Positions 32,441-39,896 of a stretch of DNA of 64,000 nucleotides are shown here, one piece after another. The stretch spans positions 42,328-106,327 of the forward strand of contig NZ_VWMY01000042.1 of the NCBI RefSeq assembly GCF_008905045.1, given 5' to 3'. The DNA is from Streptomyces albicerus (GTDB lineage Bacteria > Actinomycetota > Actinomycetes > Streptomycetales > Streptomycetaceae). The stretch's first letter is position 1. The number at the start of each line of letters is the position of its first letter. The notes beneath the pieces were generated by a model. It saw only the letters and a list, made by a program, of their open reading frames with translations. It did no database searches and was not told where the DNA came from. A program made the translations under genes and the position numbers.

Positions 32441-35065
32441 CTACGCCTCCGGCAGGCGGTCCAGCTGGGCCTGGATGCGGGCGATGTCCTCGTCCGCCTT
32501 GGCGAGCCGTGTGCGGATCTTCTCCACGACGTGGTCCGGGGCCTTGGCGAGGAACGCCTCGTTGCCGAGCTTGGCGTTCGCCTGGGCCTTCTCCTTCTCG
32601 GCCGCCGCGAGGTCCTTCGCGAGGCGCTTGCGCTCCGCCGCCACGTCGATCGTGCCGGAGAGGTCGAGCGCGACCTGCGCGCCCGCGACCGGCAGGGTCG
32701 CCGTGGCCGTGAAGGCGTCGCCCTCCGGCTGGAGGCGCAGCAGCTGGCGGATGGCCGCCTCGTGCGGGGCCAGCGCGGTCCCGTCGAGGGTCAGCCGGGC
32801 CGGGACCCGCTGGCCCGGCTGCAGCCCCTGGTCGGCACGGAAGCGGCGGACCTCGGTGATGACCTGCTGAAGCGTCTCGATCTCGCGCTCGGCGTCGGCG
32901 TCCCGGAAACCACTGTCCTTGGGCCAGTCGGCGATCACGACCGACTCACCACCGGTGAGGGTGGTCCACAGCGTCTCCGTGACGAACGGCACGACCGGGT
33001 GCAACAGCCGCAGCGTGACGTCCAGGACCTCGCCCAGGACCCGCTTGCTGACGTCGGCGGCCGCGCCGCCCGCCATGAACGTCGTCTTCGACAGCTCGAC
33101 GTACCAGTCGAAGACCTCGTCCCATGCGAAGTGGAAAAGGGAGTCCGACAACTTGGCGAACTGGTAGTCCTCGTAGAGGGCGTCGACCTCCGCGACCGTC
33201 GCGTTCAGCCGGGACAGGATCCAGCGATCGGTGGCCGACATCTGCTCGGCGGGCGGCAGTTCGCCCTCGATCGTGGCGCCGTTCATCAGCGCGAAGCGCG
33301 TGGCGTTCCAGATCTTGTTGGCGAAGTTGCGCGAACCCTGGACCCAGTCCTCACCGATCGGCACGTCGACGCCCGGGTTGGCGCCGCGCGCGAGCGTGAA
33401 GCGCAGGGCGTCGGAGCCGTACTTGTCCATCCAGTCCAGCGGGTTGACCGCGTTGCCGAAGGACTTCGACATCTTCTTGCCGAACTGGTCGCGGACCATG
33501 CCGTGCAGGGCGATGGTGTGGAACGGCGGGGTGCCGTCCATCGCGTACAGGCCGAACATCATCATCCGGGCGACCCAGAAGAACAGGATGTCGTAGCCGG
33601 TGACCAGGACGGAGTTCGGGTAGAACTTCGCGAGGCTCTCGGTCTGTTCGGGCCAGCCGAGCGTGGAGAACGGCCACAGGCCGGAGGAGAACCAGGTGTC
33701 GAGGACGTCGGTGTCCTGCGTCCAGCCCTCGCCGGTCGGGGCCTCGTCGTCGGGACCGACGCACACGACCTCGCCGTTCGGCCCGTACCAGACCGGAATT
33801 CGGTGTCCCCACCACAACTGCCGCGAAATGCACCAGTCGTGGAGGTTGTCGACCCAGTCGAAGTACCGCTTCTCCATCTCCTGCGGGTGGATCTTGACGC
33901 GCCCGTCACGGACGGCGTCACCGGCGGCCTTCGCCAGCGGGCCGACCTTGACCCACCACTGCATGGAAAGACGCGGCTCGATGGTGGTCTTGCAGCGCGA
34001 GCAGTGGCCGACGCTGTGGACGTACGGCCGCTTCTCGGCGACGATCCGGCCCTCGGCGCGCAGGGCGGCGACGATGGCGGAACGGGCCTCCAGGCGGTCC
34101 AGGCCCTGGAAGGGGCCGTGTGCGGTGATGACGGCGTGCTCGTCCATGATCGTGATGGCCGGCAGGTCGTGCCGCTGGCCGATCTCGAAGTCGTTCGGGT
34201 CGTGCGCGGGTGTCACCTTGACGGCGCCCGTGCCGAACTCGGGATCGACGTGCTCGTCGGCGACGACGGGGATGGACCGGTTGGTGAGCGGAAGCTGGAT
34301 GTGCTTGCCGACGAGGTGCTTGTACCGCTCGTCGTCGGGGTGAACGGCGACGGCGGTGTCACCGAGCATCGTCTCGGCACGGGTCGTGGCGACGACGATC
34401 GTGTCGTCCCCGTCGCCGTACTTCATGGAGACGAGCTCGCCGTCGTCGTCCTGGTACTCGACCTCGATGTCCGAGATGGCGGTGAGGCATCGCGGGCACC
34501 AGTTGATGATGCGCTCGGCGCGGTAGATCAGCTCGTCGTCGTACAGCCTCTTGAAGATGGTCTGAACGGCCTCCGAGAGACCCTCATCCATGGTGAAGCG
34601 CTCACGCGCCCAGGCGACGCCGTCACCGAGCCGCCTCATCTGCCCGGAGATCTGCCCGCCGGACTCGGCCTTCCACTGCCAGACGCGCTCGACGAAGGCC
34701 TCGCGCCCCAGGTCGTGGCGGGACTTGCCCTCCTTGCCCAGCTCACGCTCGACGACGTTCTGCGTGGCGATACCGGCGTGGTCCATGCCGGGCTGCCACA
34801 GCGTCTCGTAACCCTGCATGCGCTTGCGGCGCGTGAGAGCGTCGATGAGCGTGTGCTCGAAGGCGTGGCCCAGGTGCAGGCTGCCCGTGACATTCGGCGG
34901 CGGGATGACAACGGTGTACGGCGGCTTCTCGCTGTTCGCGTCCGCCTCGAAGTAGCCCCGTTCCACCCAGCGCTCGTACAGCTTCCCCTCTACCTCGGCC
35001 GGCGCGTACTGGGTCGGCAGTTCGGGGGTGTTGGCTGGCGGCTGCTGCTGAGCGTTGTCGGTCAC
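32441..35065 (-). CDS. valS: Valyl-tRNA synthetase
   Basis: An 874-residue class I synthetase charging tRNA-Val. The HIGH-type motif is PPPNVTGSLHLGHAFEHTL near residue 55, and KMSKS is in GKKMSKSFGNAVNP near residue 540. The CP1 editing domain lies between (TRAETMLGDTAVAVHPDDERY). The anticodon-binding domain and the C-terminal coiled arm (ERKRLAKDLAAAEKEKAQANAKLGNEAFLAKAP) are complete. Zinc-type pairs CPRC and CSRC are visible. No T-box specifier structure was recognised upstream. It is divergent from the gene at 35202. Confidence 0.97.
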   Translation of the reverse strand: MTDNAQQQPPANTPELPTQYAPAEVEGKLYERWVERGYFEADANSEKPPYTVVIPPPNVTGSLHLGHAFEHTLIDALTRRKRMQGYETLWQPGMDHAGIATQNVVERELGKEGKSRHDLGREAFVERVWQWKAESGGQISGQMRRLGDGVAWARERFTMDEGLSEAVQTIFKRLYDDELIYRAERIINWCPRCLTAISDIEVEYQDDDGELVSMKYGDGDDTIVVATTRAETMLGDTAVAVHPDDERYKHLVGKHIQLPLTNRSIPVVADEHVDPEFGTGAVKVTPAHDPNDFEIGQRHDLPAITIMDEHAVITAHGPFQGLDRLEARSAIVAALRAEGRIVAEKRPYVHSVGHCSRCKTTIEPRLSMQWWVKVGPLAKAAGDAVRDGRVKIHPQEMEKRYFDWVDNLHDWCISRQLWWGHRIPVWYGPNGEVVCVGPDDEAPTGEGWTQDTDVLDTWFSSGLWPFSTLGWPEQTESLAKFYPNSVLVTGYDILFFWVARMMMFGLYAMDGTPPFHTIALHGMVRDQFGKKMSKSFGNAVNPLDWMDKYGSDALRFTLARGANPGVDVPIGEDWVQGSRNFANKIWNATRFALMNGATIEGELPPAEQMSATDRWILSRLNATVAEVDALYEDYQFAKLSDSLFHFAWDEVFDWYVELSKTTFMAGGAAADVSKRVLGEVLDVTLRLLHPVVPFVTETLWTTLTGGESVVIADWPKDSGFRDADAEREIETLQQVITEVRRFRADQGLQPGQRVPARLTLDGTALAPHEAAIRQLLRLQPEGDAFTATATLPVAGAQVALDLSGTIDVAAERKRLAKDLAAAEKEKAQANAKLGNEAFLAKAPDHVVEKIRTRLAKADEDIARIQAQLDRLPEA

Positions 35066-35201
35066 GGGGTCAGTTTAGAGGTGTTACGGGTCCGTCCTGA
35101 AACTCGATTGTTCAGTAACGGTGAGACCCCCGGTGCTCCGCGTGGGCGCTCCTTACGCCAGGATGTTCGGAACGCATAAGCATCTGGAGGGGAACCCAGA
35201 A

Positions 35202-36149
35202 ATGAGCTACAACCAGCCGGGCCCGTACGGCGGGCAGCCCCAGCAGCCCGGACCGTACGGTCAGCCGGGTCCTTACGGCCAGCAGCCGCAGGCCCCTCAG
35301 CCCGGCTACGGCTACCCGCAGCAGGCGCCTCCGCAGCAGCCGGGCTATGGGTACCCCCAGCAGACGCCGCCGGGGGCTCCGCCCCAGCAGCCCGGCTACG
35401 GCCAGCAGCCGCCGTACGGGCAGCAGCCCCCCGGCACGCCCTACGGCGCGCCAATGCCGCCGGCTCCCGGCGGCGGCAAGAAGAAGACGGGCATCATCAT
35501 CGGCTCGGTGGCGGTCGTGGCCGCGATCGCGGTGGGTGCGTACTTCGTCATCGGGAGCGGCAGCGGCGGCTCCTCGGACGTAGCGGACGACGGCCCGCAC
35601 AAGCTGACTACTCCGGCGACGGTGCTTACCGAGTACAAGAAGGGTGACGCCTCCAGCGGAGACGGCATGTCCAAGTCGGACCTGAAGGACGCCGAGTCCT
35701 GGGGCGTGAAGAACCCCAAGGACGTCAGTGCCAACTACCAGTCGGGAGACGCGGACAACCCGCTGGCCCAGAAAACGATCACCTTTGGCGGCGTCTACGG
35801 CGACATCGAGGACCCGGAGAAGGCGGTCGACGCGTTCCTCGCCTTCATGAAGAAGGACTCCAAGGGCGAGGAAGGCGTCACCATCGTCGGCAGCCCGAAG
35901 GAGTACAAGCCCAGCTCGCTGGAGGGCGCCGTCATGAAGTGCCAGGACGCCAAATTGGACAACTCCGACGGCGAAGCGAACGAGCCGAAGTCTGTGACCA
36001 TGACGTACTGCGTCTGGGGCGACCACAGCACGCTCGGGTTCGTCTTGCCCATGGAGCTCTCGGACGTCGCGGCGGGCAAGAGCGCCGACCCCGCGGCATC
36101 GGCCGAGACCGCCGCCAAGCTCCGCAAGGAAGTCCGCGTCAAGATCTGA
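35202..36149 (+). CDS. Pro/Gln/Gly/Tyr-rich single-pass membrane protein, function unknown
   Basis: A 315-residue protein from ATG 35202 with GGAGGGGAA upstream; the frame is open from 35121 without a site. Residues 1-90 are low-complexity repeats (QPGPYGQ, QPGYGYPQQ) with almost no charge, similar to Pro/Gly/Gln/Tyr-rich tails of actinobacterial membrane and kinase-associated proteins. GKKKTGIIIGSVAVVAAIAVGAYFVIG is a membrane anchor. The remaining about 190 residues, probably outside, form a domain with two cysteines (VMKCQDAKL, TYCVWGDHS) able to form a disulfide, and the phrase DHSTLGFVLP. The topology would put the repeat region in the cytoplasm. No enzyme motif was seen. Confidence 0.88.
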   Translation: MSYNQPGPYGGQPQQPGPYGQPGPYGQQPQAPQPGYGYPQQAPPQQPGYGYPQQTPPGAPPQQPGYGQQPPYGQQPPGTPYGAPMPPAPGGGKKKTGIIIGSVAVVAAIAVGAYFVIGSGSGGSSDVADDGPHKLTTPATVLTEYKKGDASSGDGMSKSDLKDAESWGVKNPKDVSANYQSGDADNPLAQKTITFGGVYGDIEDPEKAVDAFLAFMKKDSKGEEGVTIVGSPKEYKPSSLEGAVMKCQDAKLDNSDGEANEPKSVTMTYCVWGDHSTLGFVLPMELSDVAAGKSADPAASAETAAKLRKEVRVKI

Positions 36150-36165
36150 CGTACGCAGCAACGAC

Positions 36166-36198
36166 GAAGGGGCCCGACTCAATTGATCGGGCCCCTTC
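36166..36198. terminator. Bidirectional terminator
   Basis: A perfect 12-bp stem, GAAGGGGCCCGA (36166-36177) with its complement at 36187-36198, and a 9-base loop, between two convergent genes. Confidence 0.88.
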
Positions 36199-36221
36199 AG
36201 ATCATCTACCCACAGGTGCGA

Positions 36222-36476
36222 TCAGCGCCTGTTGCACGCCACCGCCGCGTGCTCGACCCTGACACCTGCGTTCAAGAGTCTTTGCAAACACCCGGTATAG
36301 CCATTTATTCCGGTTTGCGCGCAGGCTTCCGTGACCTTGGGCCCAACGATGTAGTTGGGGCGCAAATAGTCCCGACAATCCTTGGCGCTGGCCTGTGCCG
36401 GCGCTGCCACCACGAGCGGCAGAACGGTTGCCGCCACCGCCAAACTGGCTGCTGCCAGAGCACGTTGCATCTTCAC
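36222..36476 (-). CDS. Small secreted four-cysteine protein, function unknown
   Basis: An 84-residue protein from GTG 36476 with GGAGGG eight bases upstream. Residues 1-30 are a clear signal peptide (LAAASLAVAATVLPLVVAAPAQASA) with an A-x-A cleavage site. The mature part of about 54 residues has four cysteines (KDCRDY, EACAQ, TGCLQR, VACNRR), likely two disulfides, and a positive end. GC content is visibly lower than in neighbours, and codon choice is less biased, which suggests an accessory gene. Small secreted Cys-rich proteins of this size include inhibitors, signals and toxins. No family was recognised. Confidence 0.8.
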   Translation of the reverse strand: MKMQRALAAASLAVAATVLPLVVAAPAQASAKDCRDYLRPNYIVGPKVTEACAQTGINGYTGCLQRLLNAGVRVEHAAVACNRR

Positions 36477-36611
36477 GACTTGTCCCTCCGTTTTGATTCA
36501 TCACAGGGCGGTCACCCCTGTAGGCAGCAGATCATCTGGCGTGCGCATGACACAAGCCGGAACCACAAGCTTGGCTTGATCCAAATGGAGTTCGCGTGAA
36601 GACGCGCAAGA

Positions 36612-36640
36612 GGGCGCCCGACCAAGGTCGTCGGGCGCCC
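36612..36640 (-). terminator. clpX terminator
   Basis: A perfect 11-bp stem, GGGCGCCCGAC (36612-36622) with its complement at 36630-36640, and a 7-base loop, 22 bases past the clpX stop. Confidence 0.85.
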
Positions 36641-36661
36641 CCTCGTACGTGCGCGCGGCGG

Positions 36662-37948
36662 CTACGCCGTCTTCTGCTCCCCCGGCCCCCGCCCCCGCGC
36701 ATCCCGCGGAATCAGCGTCGGGTTCACGTTCGAGCGGACGACGTCCGCCGTGATGACGACGCGGGCCACGTCCTTGCGGGACGGGACCTCGTACATCACC
36801 GCTTGCAGGACCTCTTCCATGATGGCGCGCAGGCCGCGTGCGCCGGTCTGGCGGAGGATGGCCTGGTCGGCGATGGCCTCGAGGGCCTCGCGCTCGAAGT
36901 CCAGCTCCACGCCGTCGAGTTCGAAGAGGCGCTGGTACTGCTTCACCAGCGCGTTGCGGGGCTCGACGAGGATCTGGAGGAGCGCCTCGCGGTCGAGGTT
37001 GTGGACGGACGTGATGACCGGGAGGCGGCCGATGAACTCGGGGATCATGCCGAACTTCACCAGGTCCTCGGGCATGACGTCCTCGAAGCGGTCCTTGGCC
37101 TCCAGCTCGTGCTTCGAGCGGATCGTCGCGCCGAAGCCGATGCCCTTGGCGCCCGCGCGGGACTCGACGATCTTCTCCAGACCCGAGAACGCGCCGCCCA
37201 CGATGAACAGGACGTTCGTCGTGTCGATCTGGATGAACTCCTGGTGCGGGTGCTTGCGTCCGCCCTGCGGCGGGACGGAGGCCGTGGTGCCCTCCAGGAT
37301 CTTCAGGAGCGCCTGCTGGACGCCCTCGCCCGAGACGTCACGCGTGATCGACGGGTTCTCGCTCTTCCGAGCCACCTTGTCGATCTCGTCGATGTAGATG
37401 ATGCCCGTCTCGGCCTTCTTGACGTCGTAGTCCGCGGCCTGGATGAGCTTGAGCAGGATGTTCTCGACGTCCTCGCCGACGTACCCCGCCTCCGTCAGCG
37501 CCGTCGCGTCGGCGATGGCGAACGGGACGTTCAGCATGCGGGCCAGGGTCTGGGCGAGGAGGGTCTTGCCCGAGCCCGTGGGGCCGAGGAGCAGGATGTT
37601 GGACTTCGCCAACTCGATGGCGTCCTCGCGGTTTTGACCCGCGCTGTTCTCACCGGCCTGGACTCGCTTGTAGTGGTTGTACACCGCGACCGAGAGCGCC
37701 TTCTTGGCGGCCTCCTGGCCCACGACGTACCCCTCCAGGAACTCGTAGATCTCCCGGGGTTTGGGGAGTTCCTCCCAGCGGACCTCGCTCGTTTCCGCGA
37801 GTTCCTCTTCGATGATCTCGTTGCAGAGGTCGATGCACTCGTCGCAGATGTACACACCAGGGCCTGCGATGAGCTTCTTGACCTGCTTCTGGCTCTTGCC
37901 ACAGAACGAGCACTTGAGCAGATCGCCGCCGTCACCGATGCGTGCCAC
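36662..37948 (-). CDS. clpX: ATP-dependent Clp protease ATP-binding subunit ClpX
   Basis: A 428-residue AAA+ unfoldase delivering substrates to ClpP. I chose GTG 37948 (MARIGDGGDLLKCSFCG) with GAAGGGGAAG upstream; the open frame to 38062 lacks coding character. The N-terminal zinc domain has CSFCGKSQ and CDECIDLC. The AAA+ core has Walker A GPTGSGKTLLAQTLA, Walker B IIYIDEIDKVARK, the pore loop in DVENILLKLIQAADYDVKKA and the IGF-type loop IGFGATIRSK. Length equals the usual Streptomyces protein. It is separated from clpP2 by 160 bases with an internal hairpin. Confidence 0.97.
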   Translation of the reverse strand: MARIGDGGDLLKCSFCGKSQKQVKKLIAGPGVYICDECIDLCNEIIEEELAETSEVRWEELPKPREIYEFLEGYVVGQEAAKKALSVAVYNHYKRVQAGENSAGQNREDAIELAKSNILLLGPTGSGKTLLAQTLARMLNVPFAIADATALTEAGYVGEDVENILLKLIQAADYDVKKAETGIIYIDEIDKVARKSENPSITRDVSGEGVQQALLKILEGTTASVPPQGGRKHPHQEFIQIDTTNVLFIVGGAFSGLEKIVESRAGAKGIGFGATIRSKHELEAKDRFEDVMPEDLVKFGMIPEFIGRLPVITSVHNLDREALLQILVEPRNALVKQYQRLFELDGVELDFEREALEAIADQAILRQTGARGLRAIMEEVLQAVMYEVPSRKDVARVVITADVVRSNVNPTLIPRDARGRGPGEQKTA

Positions 37949-38052
37949 GGTGTGCTTCCCCTTCGCCTGGGAGACGCCTAGGTCCAGCGGCTCCTGGTGC
38001 TGCCTTATGTCCGACGGTACCTTGCCGAGCCCCCCGTTCGGGCCCCCCTTGG

Positions 38053-38078
38053 CGCGGTTCACTTTGTCGTGAACCGCG
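38053..38078 (-). terminator. Hairpin between clpP2 and clpX
   Basis: A perfect 10-bp stem, CGCGGTTCAC (38053-38062) with its complement at 38069-38078, and a 6-base loop, 30 bases past the clpP2 stop. It may partly uncouple clpX from clpP1P2 transcription. Confidence 0.65.
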
Positions 38079-38108
38079 TCAAGGAGCGGCAGACGATACA
38101 GCGATACG

Positions 38109-38789
38109 TCACGCGACCGCGGCGTTGTTCATCTTCCGGGTCGAGATGATCTGGTCGATCAGGCCGTACGAGAGCGCGTCCTCGGCCGTGAGGATCTTGT
38201 CGCGCTCGATGTCCTCGCGGATCTTCTCGATCGGCGTCGTCGAGTGCTTGGCCAGCATGTCTTCGAGCTGGGCGCGCATCCGGAGGATCTCGTTCGCCGC
38301 GATCTCGAGGTCCGAGACCTGGCCGCGACCGGTCTCGCTGTAGGGCTGGTGGATCAGCACGCGCGCGTTCGGAAGCGCCATGCGCTTGCCCGGTGTACCG
38401 GCGGCCAGCAGGATCGCGGCGGCCGAGGCTGCCTGACCCATGCAAACCGTCTGGATGTCCGGCTTCACGAACTGCATCGTGTCGTAGATGGCCGTGAGCG
38501 CCGTGAAGGAGCCACCGGGGCTGTTGATGTAGACCGAGATGTCACGGTCGGGGTCCATCGACTCCAGGCACAGCAGCTGCGCCATGACGTCGTTGGCGGA
38601 GGCGTCGTCGATCTGCACGCCGAGGAAGATCACGCGCTCCTCGAAGAGCTTCGCGTACGGGTCGTACTCACGGACGCCCTGCGAGGTGCGCTCGACGAAG
38701 CGCGGGATGACGTAGCGGGACTCCGCGCGAGGGCCGGTGTACTCGGCCTCTGTGCGGGCGTAGAGGCCGCTGCCGGGGAAGTCGTTCAC
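38109..38789 (-). CDS. clpP2: ATP-dependent Clp protease proteolytic subunit ClpP2
   Basis: A 226-residue serine peptidase subunit from GTG 38789 with AGGAGA five bases upstream. Catalytic Ser is in CMGQAASAAAILLAAG, His in RVLIHQPYSETG and Asp in the DIERDKILTAEDALSYGLID region. A leader of about 35 residues (NDFPGSGLYARTEAEYTGPRAES) precedes the core and is probably processed. It follows clpP1 by 68 bases, and the two subunits form the mixed tetradecamer in actinobacteria. Confidence 0.97.
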   Translation of the reverse strand: MNDFPGSGLYARTEAEYTGPRAESRYVIPRFVERTSQGVREYDPYAKLFEERVIFLGVQIDDASANDVMAQLLCLESMDPDRDISVYINSPGGSFTALTAIYDTMQFVKPDIQTVCMGQAASAAAILLAAGTPGKRMALPNARVLIHQPYSETGRGQVSDLEIAANEILRMRAQLEDMLAKHSTTPIEKIREDIERDKILTAEDALSYGLIDQIISTRKMNNAAVA

Positions 38790-38857
38790 TGTGTCTCCTG
38801 GAGAGCCTGATAAGGGCTGAGGCGGTCGGCTGGGGGCTCGGAAGGGCTGGTGTCGGT

Positions 38858-39481
38858 CTACGCCGACGCCGCTCCGGTGCCGCCGCCGCCCGGCATTCCG
38901 GCAGCGGTGGGCATGATGTCGTCGATGAGGCCGTACGCCTTGGCCTCGATCGGGTCGAACCAGCGGTCACGGTCCGAGTCGCGGGTGATCTGCTCCACGG
39001 TCTGGCCCGTGTGGAAGGCGGTCAGCTCCGCCATCCGCTTCTTGGTGTGCAGCAGCCGCTCGGCGTGGATCTTGATGTCCGACGCGGAGCCGGCGAGGCC
39101 GGCCGAGGGCTGGTGGATCAGGATCTCCGCGTTCGGCAGCGCGAAGCGCTTGCCCGGAGTGCCCGCGCTCAGCAGGAACTGGCCCATGGAGGCCGCCATG
39201 CCCATCGCGATCGTCACCACGTCGTTCTTGATGTACTGCATGGTGTCGTAGATCGCCATGCCGGCGGTGATCGAGCCGCCGGGGCTGTTGATGTAGAGGT
39301 AGATGTCCTTGTCCGGGTCGGAGGCAAGGAGCAGCAGCTGCGCCGTGATCTTGTTGGCGATGTCGTCGTCGACCGCCTGGCCGAGGAAGATGATCCGCTC
39401 GCCGAGCAGCCGGTTGTAGACCTGGTCGCCGAGGCCACCACCGATGGGGTCGCCGGCGGCTGTGGGCATCAGATTCGTCAC
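38858..39481 (-). CDS. clpP1: ATP-dependent Clp protease proteolytic subunit ClpP1
   Basis: A 207-residue serine peptidase subunit from GTG 39481 (MTNLMPTAAGDPIGGGLGDQVYNRLL) with AGGTGG upstream. The ORF is open much further upstream, but that part overlaps repeats and is not coding. Catalytic Ser lies in AMGMAASMGQFLLSAG, His in AEILIHQPSAG and Asp in SDRDRWFDPIEAKAYGLID. The C-terminal MPGGGGTGAASA tail is typical. In Streptomyces loss of ClpP1 affects aerial mycelium formation. A ClgR-like operator lies about 165 bases upstream. Confidence 0.97.
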   Translation of the reverse strand: MTNLMPTAAGDPIGGGLGDQVYNRLLGERIIFLGQAVDDDIANKITAQLLLLASDPDKDIYLYINSPGGSITAGMAIYDTMQYIKNDVVTIAMGMAASMGQFLLSAGTPGKRFALPNAEILIHQPSAGLAGSASDIKIHAERLLHTKKRMAELTAFHTGQTVEQITRDSDRDRWFDPIEAKAYGLIDDIMPTAAGMPGGGGTGAASA

Positions 39482-39646
39482 GTATCCACCTGCTCGTCTT
39501 ACGACGGCGCCGGGCCGTCTCACGTCTTCTGCTGGGGGCGTGGGACCCCGTGTGCGCGCCGTGTCGGACGGCTCCGGGGACTCCCCTGCCCTCGTACTCA
39601 TGGACCCTAACGCGCGGGTCCCTCCGGGGAATCCCGCAGAGGTGAC

Positions 39647-39663
39647 TGTTCGCTGTGAGCGCA
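39647..39663. promoter_or_regulatory. ClgR-type operator upstream of clpP1
   Basis: TGTTCGCTGTGAGCGCA matches the TGTTCGC-N5-GCG pattern I know for the ClgR activator of clp genes in actinobacteria. It lies 166 bases upstream of the clpP1 start, a sensible distance if the leader is long. No experimental support is visible. Confidence 0.5.
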
Positions 39664-39712
39664 TGCGCTCCGCTGGGTCGAGCAGGGAATTCGTCGGGCC
39701 CCGTTCAGCTCT

Positions 39713-39830
39713 CAGGGGCGCGGGGAACTGCGCGCTCAGCCCCCACACAGCCGCAGATGCATCTGCCACGGACTGCGCATCGGCGGGTGCGGCTTGCAGT
39801 GGGCTGGTCGCGCAGTTCCCCGCGCCCCTG
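39713..39830. repeat. 118-bp composite palindrome from two inverted family A repeats
   Basis: The arms, CAGGGGCGCGGGGAACTGCGCG (39713-39734) and its exact complement (39809-39830), are 22 bp. The interior also folds: AGCCCCCACACAGCCGCAG against TGCGGCTTGCAGTGGGCT, closing on the perfect 14-base palindrome GCAGATGCATCTGC (39753-39766). It sits between clpP1 promoter DNA and the tig terminator. Confidence 0.9.
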
Positions 39831-39837
39831 AAAGGCG

Positions 39838-39877
39838 CGATGGGCCCCCGGGGCACAAAAGTGCCGGAGGCCCATCG
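39838..39877 (-). terminator. tig terminator
   Basis: CGATGGGCC.../...GGCCCATCG stem with an inner GTGCC pair and an AAAA loop, 20 bases past the trigger factor stop. One side carries two to three unpaired bases. Confidence 0.85.
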
Positions 39878-39896
39878 TGGCGTACAAGCGAGGCGG

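Noticed and set aside
35066..35201. T-box riboswitch upstream of valS
   Set aside because: No specifier loop, antiterminator or T-box sequence could be found in the short leader.
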